In this document: piece after piece, positions 1 through 8,222 of the stretch | Layout of the letters: the number at the start of each line of letters is the position of its first letter | Position numbering within the stretch: the first letter of the stretch is position 1 | Origin: Carpediemonas membranifera | Lineage: Eukaryota; Fornicata | DNA length: 64,000 nucleotides | Assembly (NCBI GenBank): GCA_019828565.1 | Contig: JAHDYR010000003.1 | Coordinates: forward strand, 124,001 to 188,000 | Direction: 5' to 3' | Made by a program: the position numbers and the translations under genes | The notes under the pieces: generated by a model | What the model was told of the DNA's origin: nothing | Database searches by the model: none | What the model saw: the letters and a program-made list of their open reading frames with translations, nothing else

Positions 1-24
1 TGAGGTGGCGGGTTATGGGCGGAC
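1..24 (-). other. Putative intron cut by the window edge
   Basis: On the minus strand it starts GTCCGC and contains CCATAACCC. It would complete a 28-30 nt intron if the next bases outside the window are CACAG, like the other introns here. Confidence 0.45.
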
Positions 25-312
25 GAACAGGCTTGGGAAGAGGAGGGGGATGTCGGCTGAGGGATCGGGGAAGAGAACGCGGGCACCGTTGCAGTAAAGG
101 CGAAGCTCCTCGAGAGATGGAAAGGAAGAGAGATCAGTGAGTTTGAGTTTGTTGTCTGAAGCATCAAGAGTGTGCAGGCTGGTGAAAAGTTGGAGGTCGT
201 CGGCTTTCACGGACGTGTAACCCAGGGATGTGAGATTAAGAGTCTCTACATCAGCTGGATCATCTGCAGAGGCTATAGCGTTTATCTCAAACCCAGTGAG
301 CGTCTTGCGCAT
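25..312 (-). CDS. Leucine-rich-repeat protein, 5' exon (partial, XRRA1-like)
   Basis: The first exon encodes 96 residues starting MRKTLTGFEI and containing at least two leucine-rich repeats (LNLTSLGYTSVKADDL, LHTLDASDNKLKLTDLSSFPSLEEL). The order 'LTSV..DDL..F..L..LDASDN.L.L.DLSSFPSLEEL.L..NG' resembles the start of XRRA1-type LRR proteins, so a scaffold role is inferred, not shown. Reading straight on gives a stop at 13-15. A donor GTCCGC begins at position 24 on the minus strand in phase 0, and the 24 bases left in the window (ending ..CCACCTCA) look like a short intron just short of its CACAG acceptor. I therefore read the gene as continuing off the left edge rather than ending as a 99-residue protein. 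Family assignment is moderate and the partial status is inferred. Confidence 0.6.
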
Positions 313-443
313 GAAATATGAAAGAACAGGGATGGTGGCTTGGGCAAACCTGCGTCCTCACAAACCAGGACCCCACAGCACACCGGGCAGCGCCCCCCAC
401 GCCCCCATGCCAATGATACTGGAGCTTTATATCTACAGAGGCG

Positions 444-1614
444 CTAGACTTGGATGGCGCCCTCGCTGTCGCTTGACTCGTCGCCACGCTGCAGCCGCAT
501 TGTCCGCCGCCGTTCGTCGCGATCTCGCTGCTTAGCGTTATGTCTCTTGACGAAGCTGGCTCTAATGATCATGATGGTGTGAGAGATGGCAAGCAGGGTA
601 ATCTGCAGCGAGTACACGTTCATACCGCTCAGATAGAACATCTCGGACGTGTCATCCATGAAGTACTGGCATACTAGGGCATCGTCGTCCGTTTTGTAAA
701 AGACCAGGATGATTAGAATCACACTTGTGATGATCATGCAAATTGACGCAATCGGATCTGTGTAAGAAGGCGGAATGGAACAAACAGGGCAGGATGAAGC
801 TGAGAATGAGACTAATGTAGTTCACACGGACCGATTTGCTGGACTGGCGGGACTTGGCCATGGCGTGGACCACGAGGAAGAACAGTGTCACCTGTATGAT
901 GACGCAGATCGTCATGATAGTGATGCGGACGAACGCAGAGCCCTGTCGCATTGCATTGGGGTCCTCAAATATGTAGTGAACGGCGATACTCGTGTGGTCG
1001 TCTATGAATATGAATGCCTTGTGGATGTAGCTAAAGAAGACGCGGCATACGATGACAACGACGCCTGTGCCGATCGACACGGCCCACTCCCAGGCTGGAA
1101 CAACAAAGATGCGGCGCCGGGTCAGCTTGAGGAGCTTGTCCGAAGAGATGCAGAGCCGGACCCTGTAGAGGAACACGGACGTCGTCATGGACAGCATGAT
1201 GCCCATGTAGAACAGAAGGGATGCGATGAAGCGAACAAAGTTGTCGTCGAAAGACATGGGCACCGTCACCCATTTCGACTGGGCAAATTCCTCGCAACTG
1301 TTGCCAGGATCCAGATTGTGGTCGTAGCCGATGCACCAGGTGTTGTAGTAGGCTTCGTAGACGACGTTGACCGGGTTTGTCGCGAGGAGCATTGAAAGAC
1401 CCCACACATCGAGGATAAGGTTGATCCGAGCAAAATAAGGCTTGCGGCGGATGTCTTTTGGAGATAGTATGTAGAAAAAGGTGAATATGAACGCACAGAC
1501 GAACGCTGGGACCTGTGCCAAGAGGGAAATGACCTCATATATGCACCGGCGGATCCAGGAGTCCACAGCTGCCTCATAGTAGTCATCAAGGGAGAATGGA
1601 CACCAGACTTTCAT
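444..1614 (-). CDS. Seven-helix membrane protein, two exons
   Basis: Coding is complement(join(444..757,786..1614)), 380 residues, ATG at 1614. About seven hydrophobic helices are visible, including AQVPAFVCAFIFTFFYILS, VRFIASLLFYMGIMLSMTTS, EWAVSIGTGVVVIVCRVFF, IMTICVIIQVTLFFLVV, ISLILSFILP and ICMIITSVILIILVFY. The cytoplasmic tail is basic then acidic and ends ESSDSEGAIQV. The layout suits a GPCR-like receptor, but I recognise no family motif, so function is open. The two pieces are out of frame in genomic DNA. Removing a 28-nt intron (donor GTTTGT, acceptor TTACACAG) joins them through Pro-Tyr-Pro inside the sixth helix. Confidence 0.75.
758..785 (-). other. 28-nt spliceosomal intron
   Basis: Donor GTTTGT, acceptor CTTACACAG, removed in phase 1. 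It restores the reading frame of the seven-helix protein; without it the upstream frame runs into unrelated sequence. Confidence 0.8.
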
Positions 1615-1939
1615 TCTGTACGGTTGTGCAAGGCGCTTCGACGCGTTTTGAAGCCTTGACGCCGTTCGAAATCATTGGAAAATACATGATACATGAACAG
1701 ATCATAAATGAAGTGCCGACCTGAATGCAGGTGTCAAGGACAGCATGCCCATTGCCACCGAGCTCGCTGACCTCAACGAGGCGATGCTTTTCTCGGAGTA
1801 GTCAACATCGCTTGCCATTCTTACTTTGAGCCGTCCCGCGCGTTCCCACCAATCAAGCCATCATATACCGCTCCACGGAACCCTTAAAACAGGTTTATAT
1901 ACATAAAGCGAAGCATAGTAACAATATGTACACGTCCGC
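1615..1939. other. Intergenic, 325 bp
   Basis: This is the 3' flank of the RCC1-repeat gene and the 5' flank of the seven-helix gene. The part near 1865-1925 is AT-rich. I see no RNA gene. A short plus-strand open stretch (1745-1801) lacks a supportable start and was not called. Confidence 0.5.
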
Positions 1940-3784
1940 CTACACAACTGCTCGAGTCAGCCTAATGTCGTCCGCCTTGGCAAAAGCTGCCGTGAACTCC
2001 AGCACAGCAGCGGGCATAGTGATCAGCGGACCCAAGTCGGGGCTGACCCCGAGCAGGCTGCCCGTGTTGTCGCCCAGACCGAGCCAACAGACGTCGGTCT
2101 TGATCCAGCACCGCTTGCCATTGTATTTGACAGCGCGGGCCTCAAAGGGGATCTCAAAGCACTGACCGTACGGCCCGACTCCAAAAGACCCGTGACCGTC
2201 GGCCCTGACAAATACCCAAATCAGATCTGTCCGAATAAACACGATTTTCGGATTATGTGTGAGACTGAGCACGACCGGAGTTACAATAACGTCACCTTCG
2301 TTGTGCGGCAGGAAGTACGTTGCATGAGTAATCACCTGCCCGGCGTACAGCAGCGTTTCTCCCGAGAGGAATACCGTAAACGTCATGATGCCCCACAAAT
2401 CATCGACTGGGAACGGTATCTCAGTGAACACGTGCACGTCCTCGGTATGTCCCAGGCCGAGCTGGCCCATGTCGTTCTTACCCGCCACGAACACGCGACA
2501 TCCCTGCATCAGCGCCATGCTCACCCAGGTGCTTCGGTGTTGGGTTGGAGTAAAACTCTCCGGCAGGGCGAGCGGCCTGTACGTTGAGACCATGGGCTGC
2601 TCCAGCTCAAGGCCGAGCCGGCCGTGGTGGTTGCACCCGGCGATTACTGTGCCGACTGGAGTGACCATAACCTGCGTTATGATCTGGAACATGTCGATGA
2701 CGAGCTCATGCTTGTGCCATGGCGGGAGGGAGGCCTCGTACGCTGCCACGTGCGGGGCGTCAGGGAAGTAGACGCGGCGGGGTGTGACGTGCCGGGTGCT
2801 CCCGCCGAGTCCGAGCCCGAGGAACATGTTACGCCCCCAGCTGTAAATACCATGGTTGGGGGTTGTAGCGGTGCTGATGTTGCCGTCAGCGTACAGCTTG
2901 GCGATGGGCGGGCAGCGGACCCGTCGGTATGAGGGGAAGAGCTCGCATTCGCCCAGCCCCGTCTCACAGAAGACAGACTCGCCGCGGGCAAAGACCCGGC
3001 CAGCGTAGTGGCGAAAATTCACCTCGTTTGCGGCGAAGAAGTAGCCCTCCTTCTCTCCGACGGCGCGGCAGAAGGCGAACTTCTTGCAGAGGAACCAGAG
3101 GGCCCGCCCTGCCCCCTCCTCCTCCCACGGGAGCTCCTCTGGCGCACTCTCCTCGCTCATACTCGACTCTGAGTCGTCGTAGTCATCAGAGCTTTCTTCG
3201 TCGGGGTCCGAAGAGTTCTCAGACTCCTCAGAGGTGGGCAGGGCGAGTGGCACTGAGGGGACGAGTCGGTCGTCAGCCTCGGCCCCGCCCTGCATGAGTA
3301 TGGCCCACAGCGTGCCCTGGAGCAGGGTATGGAGCCGCACGGGCAGGTCCTCGCCGAGAGCCAGAGGAATGTTCATGCTTAGCTCGGGGCCGTTCGTGAC
3401 TATGGATATAGCACGATCAAGGAAGACCTGGGCTCTGGGCTTGTACGCTGGGAGAGAGGTGAGGACACTCCTTAGTTCAGTAATGATCCGATCGTCGTCG
3501 TCTGCGACATTAGCGTTGGTGGAAGCGACAGGTAGCATCTGGCCATACTGAATACTGAACGTGTGGGCTAGAAGAGTTGGGATGTCGCCGGGAATGCGGT
3601 GCGCAGCGATGAGGGAGAAATGAAAAGCGGCAATCAGAGCTGATCTTTCGTCGGAGATCTCTTGGTTACTGGAGAGTTCCTTTGAGCCATCACGAAGCGT
3701 ATTTGCCTCGTTGCTCGCCGTGCTCATCCCAACAATGCTGAGTTTTCGGCCACCCGATTTCGATTCTGACCTCGATGGAGTCAT
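1940..3784 (-). CDS. RCC1-repeat (beta-propeller) protein
   Basis: 614 residues. The C-terminal half carries degenerate RCC1 blades: GIYSWGRNMFLGLGLGG, TVIAGCNHHGRLGLEL, RVFVAGKNDMGQLGLGHTED, VFVRADGHGSFGVGPYGQ and WLGLGDNTGSLLGV. Each has the W/AxGxNxxGQLGLG signature. The N-terminal 180 residues lack recognisable repeats and are followed by an acidic Ser/Asp/Glu stretch near residues 185-225. RCC1 folds serve as Ran exchange factors or as protein-binding propellers. The true RCC1 GEF is usually seven regular blades, so a generic propeller role is safer. The gene is uninterrupted. The ATG at 3784 lies about 200 bp after the NEK kinase stop. Confidence 0.85.
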   Translation of the reverse strand: MTPSRSESKSGGRKLSIVGMSTASNEANTLRDGSKELSSNQEISDERSALIAAFHFSLIAAHRIPGDIPTLLAHTFSIQYGQMLPVASTNANVADDDDRIITELRSVLTSLPAYKPRAQVFLDRAISIVTNGPELSMNIPLALGEDLPVRLHTLLQGTLWAILMQGGAEADDRLVPSVPLALPTSEESENSSDPDEESSDDYDDSESSMSEESAPEELPWEEEGAGRALWFLCKKFAFCRAVGEKEGYFFAANEVNFRHYAGRVFARGESVFCETGLGECELFPSYRRVRCPPIAKLYADGNISTATTPNHGIYSWGRNMFLGLGLGGSTRHVTPRRVYFPDAPHVAAYEASLPPWHKHELVIDMFQIITQVMVTPVGTVIAGCNHHGRLGLELEQPMVSTYRPLALPESFTPTQHRSTWVSMALMQGCRVFVAGKNDMGQLGLGHTEDVHVFTEIPFPVDDLWGIMTFTVFLSGETLLYAGQVITHATYFLPHNEGDVIVTPVVLSLTHNPKIVFIRTDLIWVFVRADGHGSFGVGPYGQCFEIPFEARAVKYNGKRCWIKTDVCWLGLGDNTGSLLGVSPDLGPLITMPAAVLEFTAAFAKADDIRLTRAVV

Positions 3785-3984
3785 TTCGAAAGAAATTGAG
3801 ACCGAATTTGTTGGTTCTCGTCAACCTAAAGTCGAATATTCGGCAGTTATTGCCGGCCAGACGGGTTTCCTCTCCACATCACGTTTGATTTGCGGTCAAC
3901 CTGACCCAATTGAGAACCAGGACCGGACTACAAGCATTTAAAGTGGCATTTAATAGCGCCAGCCGAGTACAAACCACTCGCACC

Positions 3985-6153
3985 TCATGCCTGCCTGGCC
4001 TCCTTGATGAAGTCCACGCCACCCCGCATCACGACACCCTCTGCCACTCGAGCCACGCAGGCCAGAGCACCTCGGACGGCACACGGGAAGCAGCCAGGCT
4101 CGGTCTCAAGCGACTCTGGCGGATCGGCGGGCACGAGGTCGAGCTTGGAGAGGTAGTACCGTGTCACCGCGAGCAGGGGGTTGCCGACGAGCCGGGGTTG
4201 GGGGTCGGGCCCGGCGAGGAGGGTCAGGCCGGCCTTGGTGGCGATGGCGCTGGGGCTGGGTTCCTGCCCGAGCGACAACAGGGCCCTGTAGCCCTGGTAC
4301 ATCATGAAGAGGGCCGTGATGACGTCGTCGCCGTCGACGTCGCACTTGGCCACGAAGTCGTCGAGCACCCGGAGCACGCTCGAGACGGAGACGTCGCCGG
4401 GCACTGGGAAAGAAGGCTCAGATACGGCCTCTGGGAGGTCGAGCACGGTCTGCAGCGCGATGAACGCCTCGGCCATGCGAAGGTCCTTGGCCTCGCCCCC
4501 GTCGCGCTCATCACCGGGGCTGGCCTGGCCCTCCTCAGGGGCATCGTCTGTTAGGGTCTCAGCGGGCTCATCTCCGCTCTCAGACTCGCTCTCGCTGTCC
4601 TCAGCGGGCGTGAATACTGGCGTGCTGAGGTCCCCGGTGCCCTGTGGCGTGTCGACATGCGGAGTCTCATCCTTCTCTGGGGCCTTGCTCTCAGTCTCAG
4701 CCTGCTCACGGCCACGGGCCCGACCCCCAGGAGCAGTCGCCGGCGGCGGTGGTTTCTCCTGGGCAGACTCCTTCCCGTCGTGCCCAACCACCGCCGCCAC
4801 GGATGTGGGGGCAGTCACACCCCTGCCAGCCGCACGTCCCCTCGACCCGCGCCTTGCCCCCTGCCGCATGGGCGTGGCATTCTTCGCCTCCATCACATCA
4901 TCTGCCGATGGAAGGACAAGGCCGGGCGACTCGGCTCTCTTCGGCCGGGTCTCGCGCTCCTTCTTCAGCTCAGCCTGCTTCCTAGCCAAGTTCCGATGCC
5001 GCTCAGACCCGGGCGTCGGTACCTTGCTGCGGTCCGCGGTCCCTGGTCTGGCTCGATGTCCCTCAATCGCCATCGCCCGACCCGCTACGACTGGAATGCC
5101 GTGGGCCTGGAAACCTGGACCATTGCCGTACGCCGAGGACACCCTGCCTGCCACCGCGGGTCCAGCAGACGTCGGCCTGAGTCGAGCCTCGGCCGATCGG
5201 ACGGGTGGTGTTGGTACGGCAGTGCGGAGCATCACCGCGTGCTCGTCGAACCCGGGGTGGCTCTCCCGATAAGTGCTATACCACCCGTGGTGCTCTGATT
5301 GAATCGCTTGGATGCGATGCTTGATGAACGGGTGTGACAAGAGGCCTCGGGCAGTCAGACGGTCGGCCGGGTCAAGGGCGAGCGTTTTTTTCAGAATATC
5401 GTACAGATCTGCGCCAAAAGGATAGGTTTTGATTGTCTCAATATCTTTTGGATACTTACTGACCCTCATCTTGTGCAGCAAGTCATTGATGTCGCGGGCA
5501 GGATAAGGGTATTTTCCGGTCAGCATTTCGTACAGCACACACCCCAGCGAGTATATATCCGCAGCCTTGCGGTATGGCCTTCGTCTCAGCACCTCTGGGG
5601 CCATGAAGTACGGCGTTCCGACCACCGTCTGGGCCATCTCCATGGAGGACGCCAGCTCTCGGGCAATACCGAAGTCGCCGAGTTGGGCTATGTTGTCGCT
5701 CCGTAGGAAGATGTTCTGGGTCTTCAGGTCGCGGTGGAGCACGTTTTTGTCGTGGCAGTAGTATAGTGCATATGTGATCTGGACGAACCAAGTAATAATC
5801 TGGGCAACCTGCGCCTTAGACGGTGTCCGCCGCTCAGCTATGTATCGCTGTATGCGGTCGTGGAGGTCGCCGTTGGAGCAGTAGTCCATGACCATGCAAA
5901 TGTGCGTCTGCTCCTCGTCGTAGAAAACATCGTGAAGCTCTACGATGAACGGGCTGGATAGATTACGGAGGAGACCGGCCTCTTGCAGTGCAGAGTCCTT
6001 AACCTTGGCGGCGTCTTTCACATTGGCAACGAGGATCCGTTTCATGGCAAACTGCTTACCAGTCTTCGTGTCGCGGACAAGAAAGCACGATCCGAAGCTG
6101 CCTTGGCCAATCTTTCTAAGTTGTTGGTAGTTTGAACGTCTGTGAGAATGCAT
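3985..6153 (-). CDS. NEK-family serine/threonine protein kinase
   Basis: 722 residues. The kinase domain spans about residues 9-280: glycine loop GQGSFGSC, catalytic Lys in FAMKRI, HRDLKTQNIFL catalytic loop, DFGIAREL, and the activation segment VVGTPYFMAPEVL. The HRDLK[TS]QN loop and 'GTPYxMxPE' mark the NIMA-related (NEK) family, which acts on cilia/flagella, basal bodies and mitosis and is expanded in metamonads (family knowledge). All catalytic residues are present, so it should be active. The C-terminal 400 residues are low-complexity (Pro/Ala/Glu/Ser-rich) up to about residue 560. A more ordered tail follows (MAEAFIALQTVLDLPEAV...) that I cannot assign. Confidence 0.95.
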   Translation of the reverse strand: MHSHRRSNYQQLRKIGQGSFGSCFLVRDTKTGKQFAMKRILVANVKDAAKVKDSALQEAGLLRNLSSPFIVELHDVFYDEEQTHICMVMDYCSNGDLHDRIQRYIAERRTPSKAQVAQIITWFVQITYALYYCHDKNVLHRDLKTQNIFLRSDNIAQLGDFGIARELASSMEMAQTVVGTPYFMAPEVLRRRPYRKAADIYSLGCVLYEMLTGKYPYPARDINDLLHKMRVSKYPKDIETIKTYPFGADLYDILKKTLALDPADRLTARGLLSHPFIKHRIQAIQSEHHGWYSTYRESHPGFDEHAVMLRTAVPTPPVRSAEARLRPTSAGPAVAGRVSSAYGNGPGFQAHGIPVVAGRAMAIEGHRARPGTADRSKVPTPGSERHRNLARKQAELKKERETRPKRAESPGLVLPSADDVMEAKNATPMRQGARRGSRGRAAGRGVTAPTSVAAVVGHDGKESAQEKPPPPATAPGGRARGREQAETESKAPEKDETPHVDTPQGTGDLSTPVFTPAEDSESESESGDEPAETLTDDAPEEGQASPGDERDGGEAKDLRMAEAFIALQTVLDLPEAVSEPSFPVPGDVSVSSVLRVLDDFVAKCDVDGDDVITALFMMYQGYRALLSLGQEPSPSAIATKAGLTLLAGPDPQPRLVGNPLLAVTRYYLSKLDLVPADPPESLETEPGCFPCAVRGALACVARVAEGVVMRGGVDFIKEARQA

Positions 6154-6277
6154 GTCTCACGATCAACGCTCGTTGGGTTTTGGCATTTACGACCTGCAAA
6201 ATAAGAACCTAGATGGCCACGGCCACGGCCATAGAGCCCTAGTGTCAACCACTGCTTGCACATCTCGCTATATCGGC

Positions 6278-6538
6278 TCACTCTGCGGCTCTAGACAATT
6301 CCCTCATCATACTTGGAATATCACGACGTTGGAAGCGGCCAATGACCTCCTCGCGCTTTGCATCCATCCGTACAATCACATGCTCCGGCAATGACGGATC
6401 GCTGGTGAGCGAGGCGATGATTTGAAGGTTGTCCGCGAGCTCCTCGATCCAGAGGTCCTCAATGTCCTCGGGGCGAATGCCAGCTGCTAGTACCGATTTC
6501 GGGGCTGGCTTTCCGCGATTGGGAGAGTTTCTGTTCAT
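6278..6538 (-). CDS. Small protein of unknown function
   Basis: 86 residues, ATG at 6538. The start is basic (MNRNSPNRGKPAPKS) and is followed by a predicted amphipathic helical region (IRPEDIEDLWIEELADNLQIIASL). It fits cleanly between the NEK kinase start (6153) and the WH2 gene stop (6672) on the same strand. Composition is protein-like, not repetitive. I recognise no family. It could be a chance ORF, but size, spacing and composition favour a real gene. Confidence 0.55.
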   Translation of the reverse strand: MNRNSPNRGKPAPKSVLAAGIRPEDIEDLWIEELADNLQIIASLTSDPSLPEHVIVRMDAKREEVIGRFQRRDIPSMMRELSRAAE

Positions 6539-6671
6539 TTCGGATCGAAACCGAGACAGCTTCGCTCACGTTTGTGGCAAAACTGCTCTCTCAAGGTGGA
6601 GCTCTGCCACAAGAACTGCCCATGACACCAACATAATAGACATAAGTAACATTTACCGAGCTCTGGTCCGA

Positions 6672-7739
6672 TCAGAACTCGTCCTCCTCACACGAGTAAA
6701 AAGCGTCCGAATCTGACGGGTCCGCTTCACTCTCAGCCTCAACACTCTCACTACCACTGTCGTCAGACCATCCCTCGTCGTCACTGTCATCCGACATGTC
6801 CGGATTCATCGCCTGAAGCCGGCGGGCAAGGGCCTTCGCCAGGTCGTTATCAATCGAGTTCTCAACCGGCGCCTTGATGGGGGTCCCGCCCGGAGACCGC
6901 TGGCCGTTGGTGCGGCGGAGGGTCACCCCGAGTCGGATGGAGTCGAGCAGCGAGGGTGTGCCGACCTGGGGAGAGGACACTGACCGCTGGTGCCCGGCCC
7001 GCTCGGATCTCTGCTTGATGGCGCTGTTGAGCTCGTTGACGGAGAAAGGCATGGGTGGCCGCTTCGGGGTCTGGGCGGCAGGCATCGTCGTTGGCATGGG
7101 CGGCGGGGGCGGCGGGGCAGGAGCAGCGGGAGCAGCCTTGGGGGCAGCGCTGGGCGTGTTGACAGGCTTGTCCTGCTCGACATCGACGTCGACTGGCTTC
7201 TTAGGCTTGGCCGAATCGATCGTGGTCTTCAGGAGATCCTCGAGCTCCTCGAGACGCTGCTTGAGGACATCCTGCTCGGCCTTCCAGTCCGCCTCGGACC
7301 ACTCCGCGGGCTTCTGCACCTGGAGGGCGTTCTTGATCATCTGACGAAGCATCTTGTTCGGGACCAGAGTCTTACCGAGACTCGGCTTCTTGGACTTCTT
7401 CTTGGAATGGTGGTGGGAGGTGCCGCGCTTCGTCTTGGACTTGCCGTTCTTGCTCTTCTTGGTCTTCTTGAAGAGCTTGGGGGTGAGGGCCTTGCTGATG
7501 TCGTGCATTTCGTGCTTGAATCCGATTCTGCGGGCCTCCCAACTGTTCTTGCGCTTCTTACCGCCAATGGCACGGTTAAGCTGGACGAGAGCCCCAGCAT
7601 TTTGATAAGCAAGCAATTCCGGCATCAATTTCGCCAGAGCAGCCTGAGTTTCGTCCGAGCAGTCGTCTGCAGATGCATTCTGCTTTCCAACGAGGCTTGA
7701 AGGCGTCGAGGGATCAATTTGAGCAGGGAGAGACGACAT
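6672..7739 (-). CDS. WH2-domain, Arp2/3-activating (WASP/WAVE-type) protein
   Basis: 355 residues from the first in-frame ATG (MSSLPAQIDPS). Order: an Ala/Leu-rich N-terminus, a very basic Lys/Ser/His stretch (about 85-125), a helix with WSEADWKAEQDVLKQRL, a polyproline run (APPPPPPMP, about 210), one or two WH2 helices, of which LLDSIRLGVTLRRTN is the clear one, a connector-like helix NDLAKALARRLQAM, and an acidic tail with a tryptophan (DDSDDEGWSDDS). Polyproline-WH2-connector-acidic is the catalytic arrangement that delivers actin to Arp2/3. No WH1 or classical SCAR homology domain is evident. The frame is open further upstream without an ATG, so a 5' exon is possible. Confidence 0.8.
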   Translation of the reverse strand: MSSLPAQIDPSTPSSLVGKQNASADDCSDETQAALAKLMPELLAYQNAGALVQLNRAIGGKKRKNSWEARRIGFKHEMHDISKALTPKLFKKTKKSKNGKSKTKRGTSHHHSKKKSKKPSLGKTLVPNKMLRQMIKNALQVQKPAEWSEADWKAEQDVLKQRLEELEDLLKTTIDSAKPKKPVDVDVEQDKPVNTPSAAPKAAPAAPAPPPPPPMPTTMPAAQTPKRPPMPFSVNELNSAIKQRSERAGHQRSVSSPQVGTPSLLDSIRLGVTLRRTNGQRSPGGTPIKAPVENSIDNDLAKALARRLQAMNPDMSDDSDDEGWSDDSGSESVEAESEADPSDSDAFYSCEEDEF

Positions 7740-8222
7740 TTCCTGCCTTGCGTATTCTGAAAGTCGGGTCAAATTTCCAGTCGACTGCGGTCTCCCGAGT
7801 CTTGAACTAGGATGCTCGGACAGCCACCTTACACCCTATTGGACCGGACAGGTGCCGCTCTATATTTTCAGGGTCTCCCATGTGTTCTGATGGATCTCTC
7901 ACATTCGTCGCTGGAGCAGCGTTGGGTTAAATACATGGCGCTTTTGCATTGCGAGGTCTGTCAGAGGGACCAGGAGGGGGGAGCTAATAGACAAAAAGTC
8001 ATCATCAAGAAAAGAATGCTCCTTAAACTGCACTTTCGGAAGAATTCGATTCAATCGAAAGAGTAGCATCATTCAGCAGTAGCTCCCGGTCCAGCCGGCA
8101 TGCAGGGCTACACACACTATATCCTCAGCATAGTAATACTGCGATCAGATGCTGGGGAAAGAGGTTGACCCAAGGCTATTTTCCTGGTCGACAACACTCA
8201 TCAATATCAAACTTTACTCAGA
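7740..8222. other. Intergenic, 483 bp
   Basis: This is the 5' flank of the WH2 gene and the 3' flank of the giant cysteine-rich gene. It contains the ATCAAACTTTAC element at 8206-8217. No coding or RNA gene is supported. A small unannotated 5' exon of the WH2 gene could lie here. Confidence 0.5.
8206..8217 (-). terminator. Putative poly(A) signal (GTAAAGTTTGAT)
   Basis: On the minus strand GTAAAGTTTGAT lies just past the stop of the giant gene. The same 12-mer follows the stop of the RNF213-like gene (59171-59182), and GTAAAGTTTTAC overlaps the hydrolase stop at 56408. It resembles the AGTRAA-type poly(A) signal known from Giardia. Confidence 0.5.

Noticed and set aside
1745-1801. Short plus-strand ORF MPIATELADLNEAMLFSE
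   Set aside because: Only 18 codons with no convincing upstream exon or homology; a chance ORF is likely.
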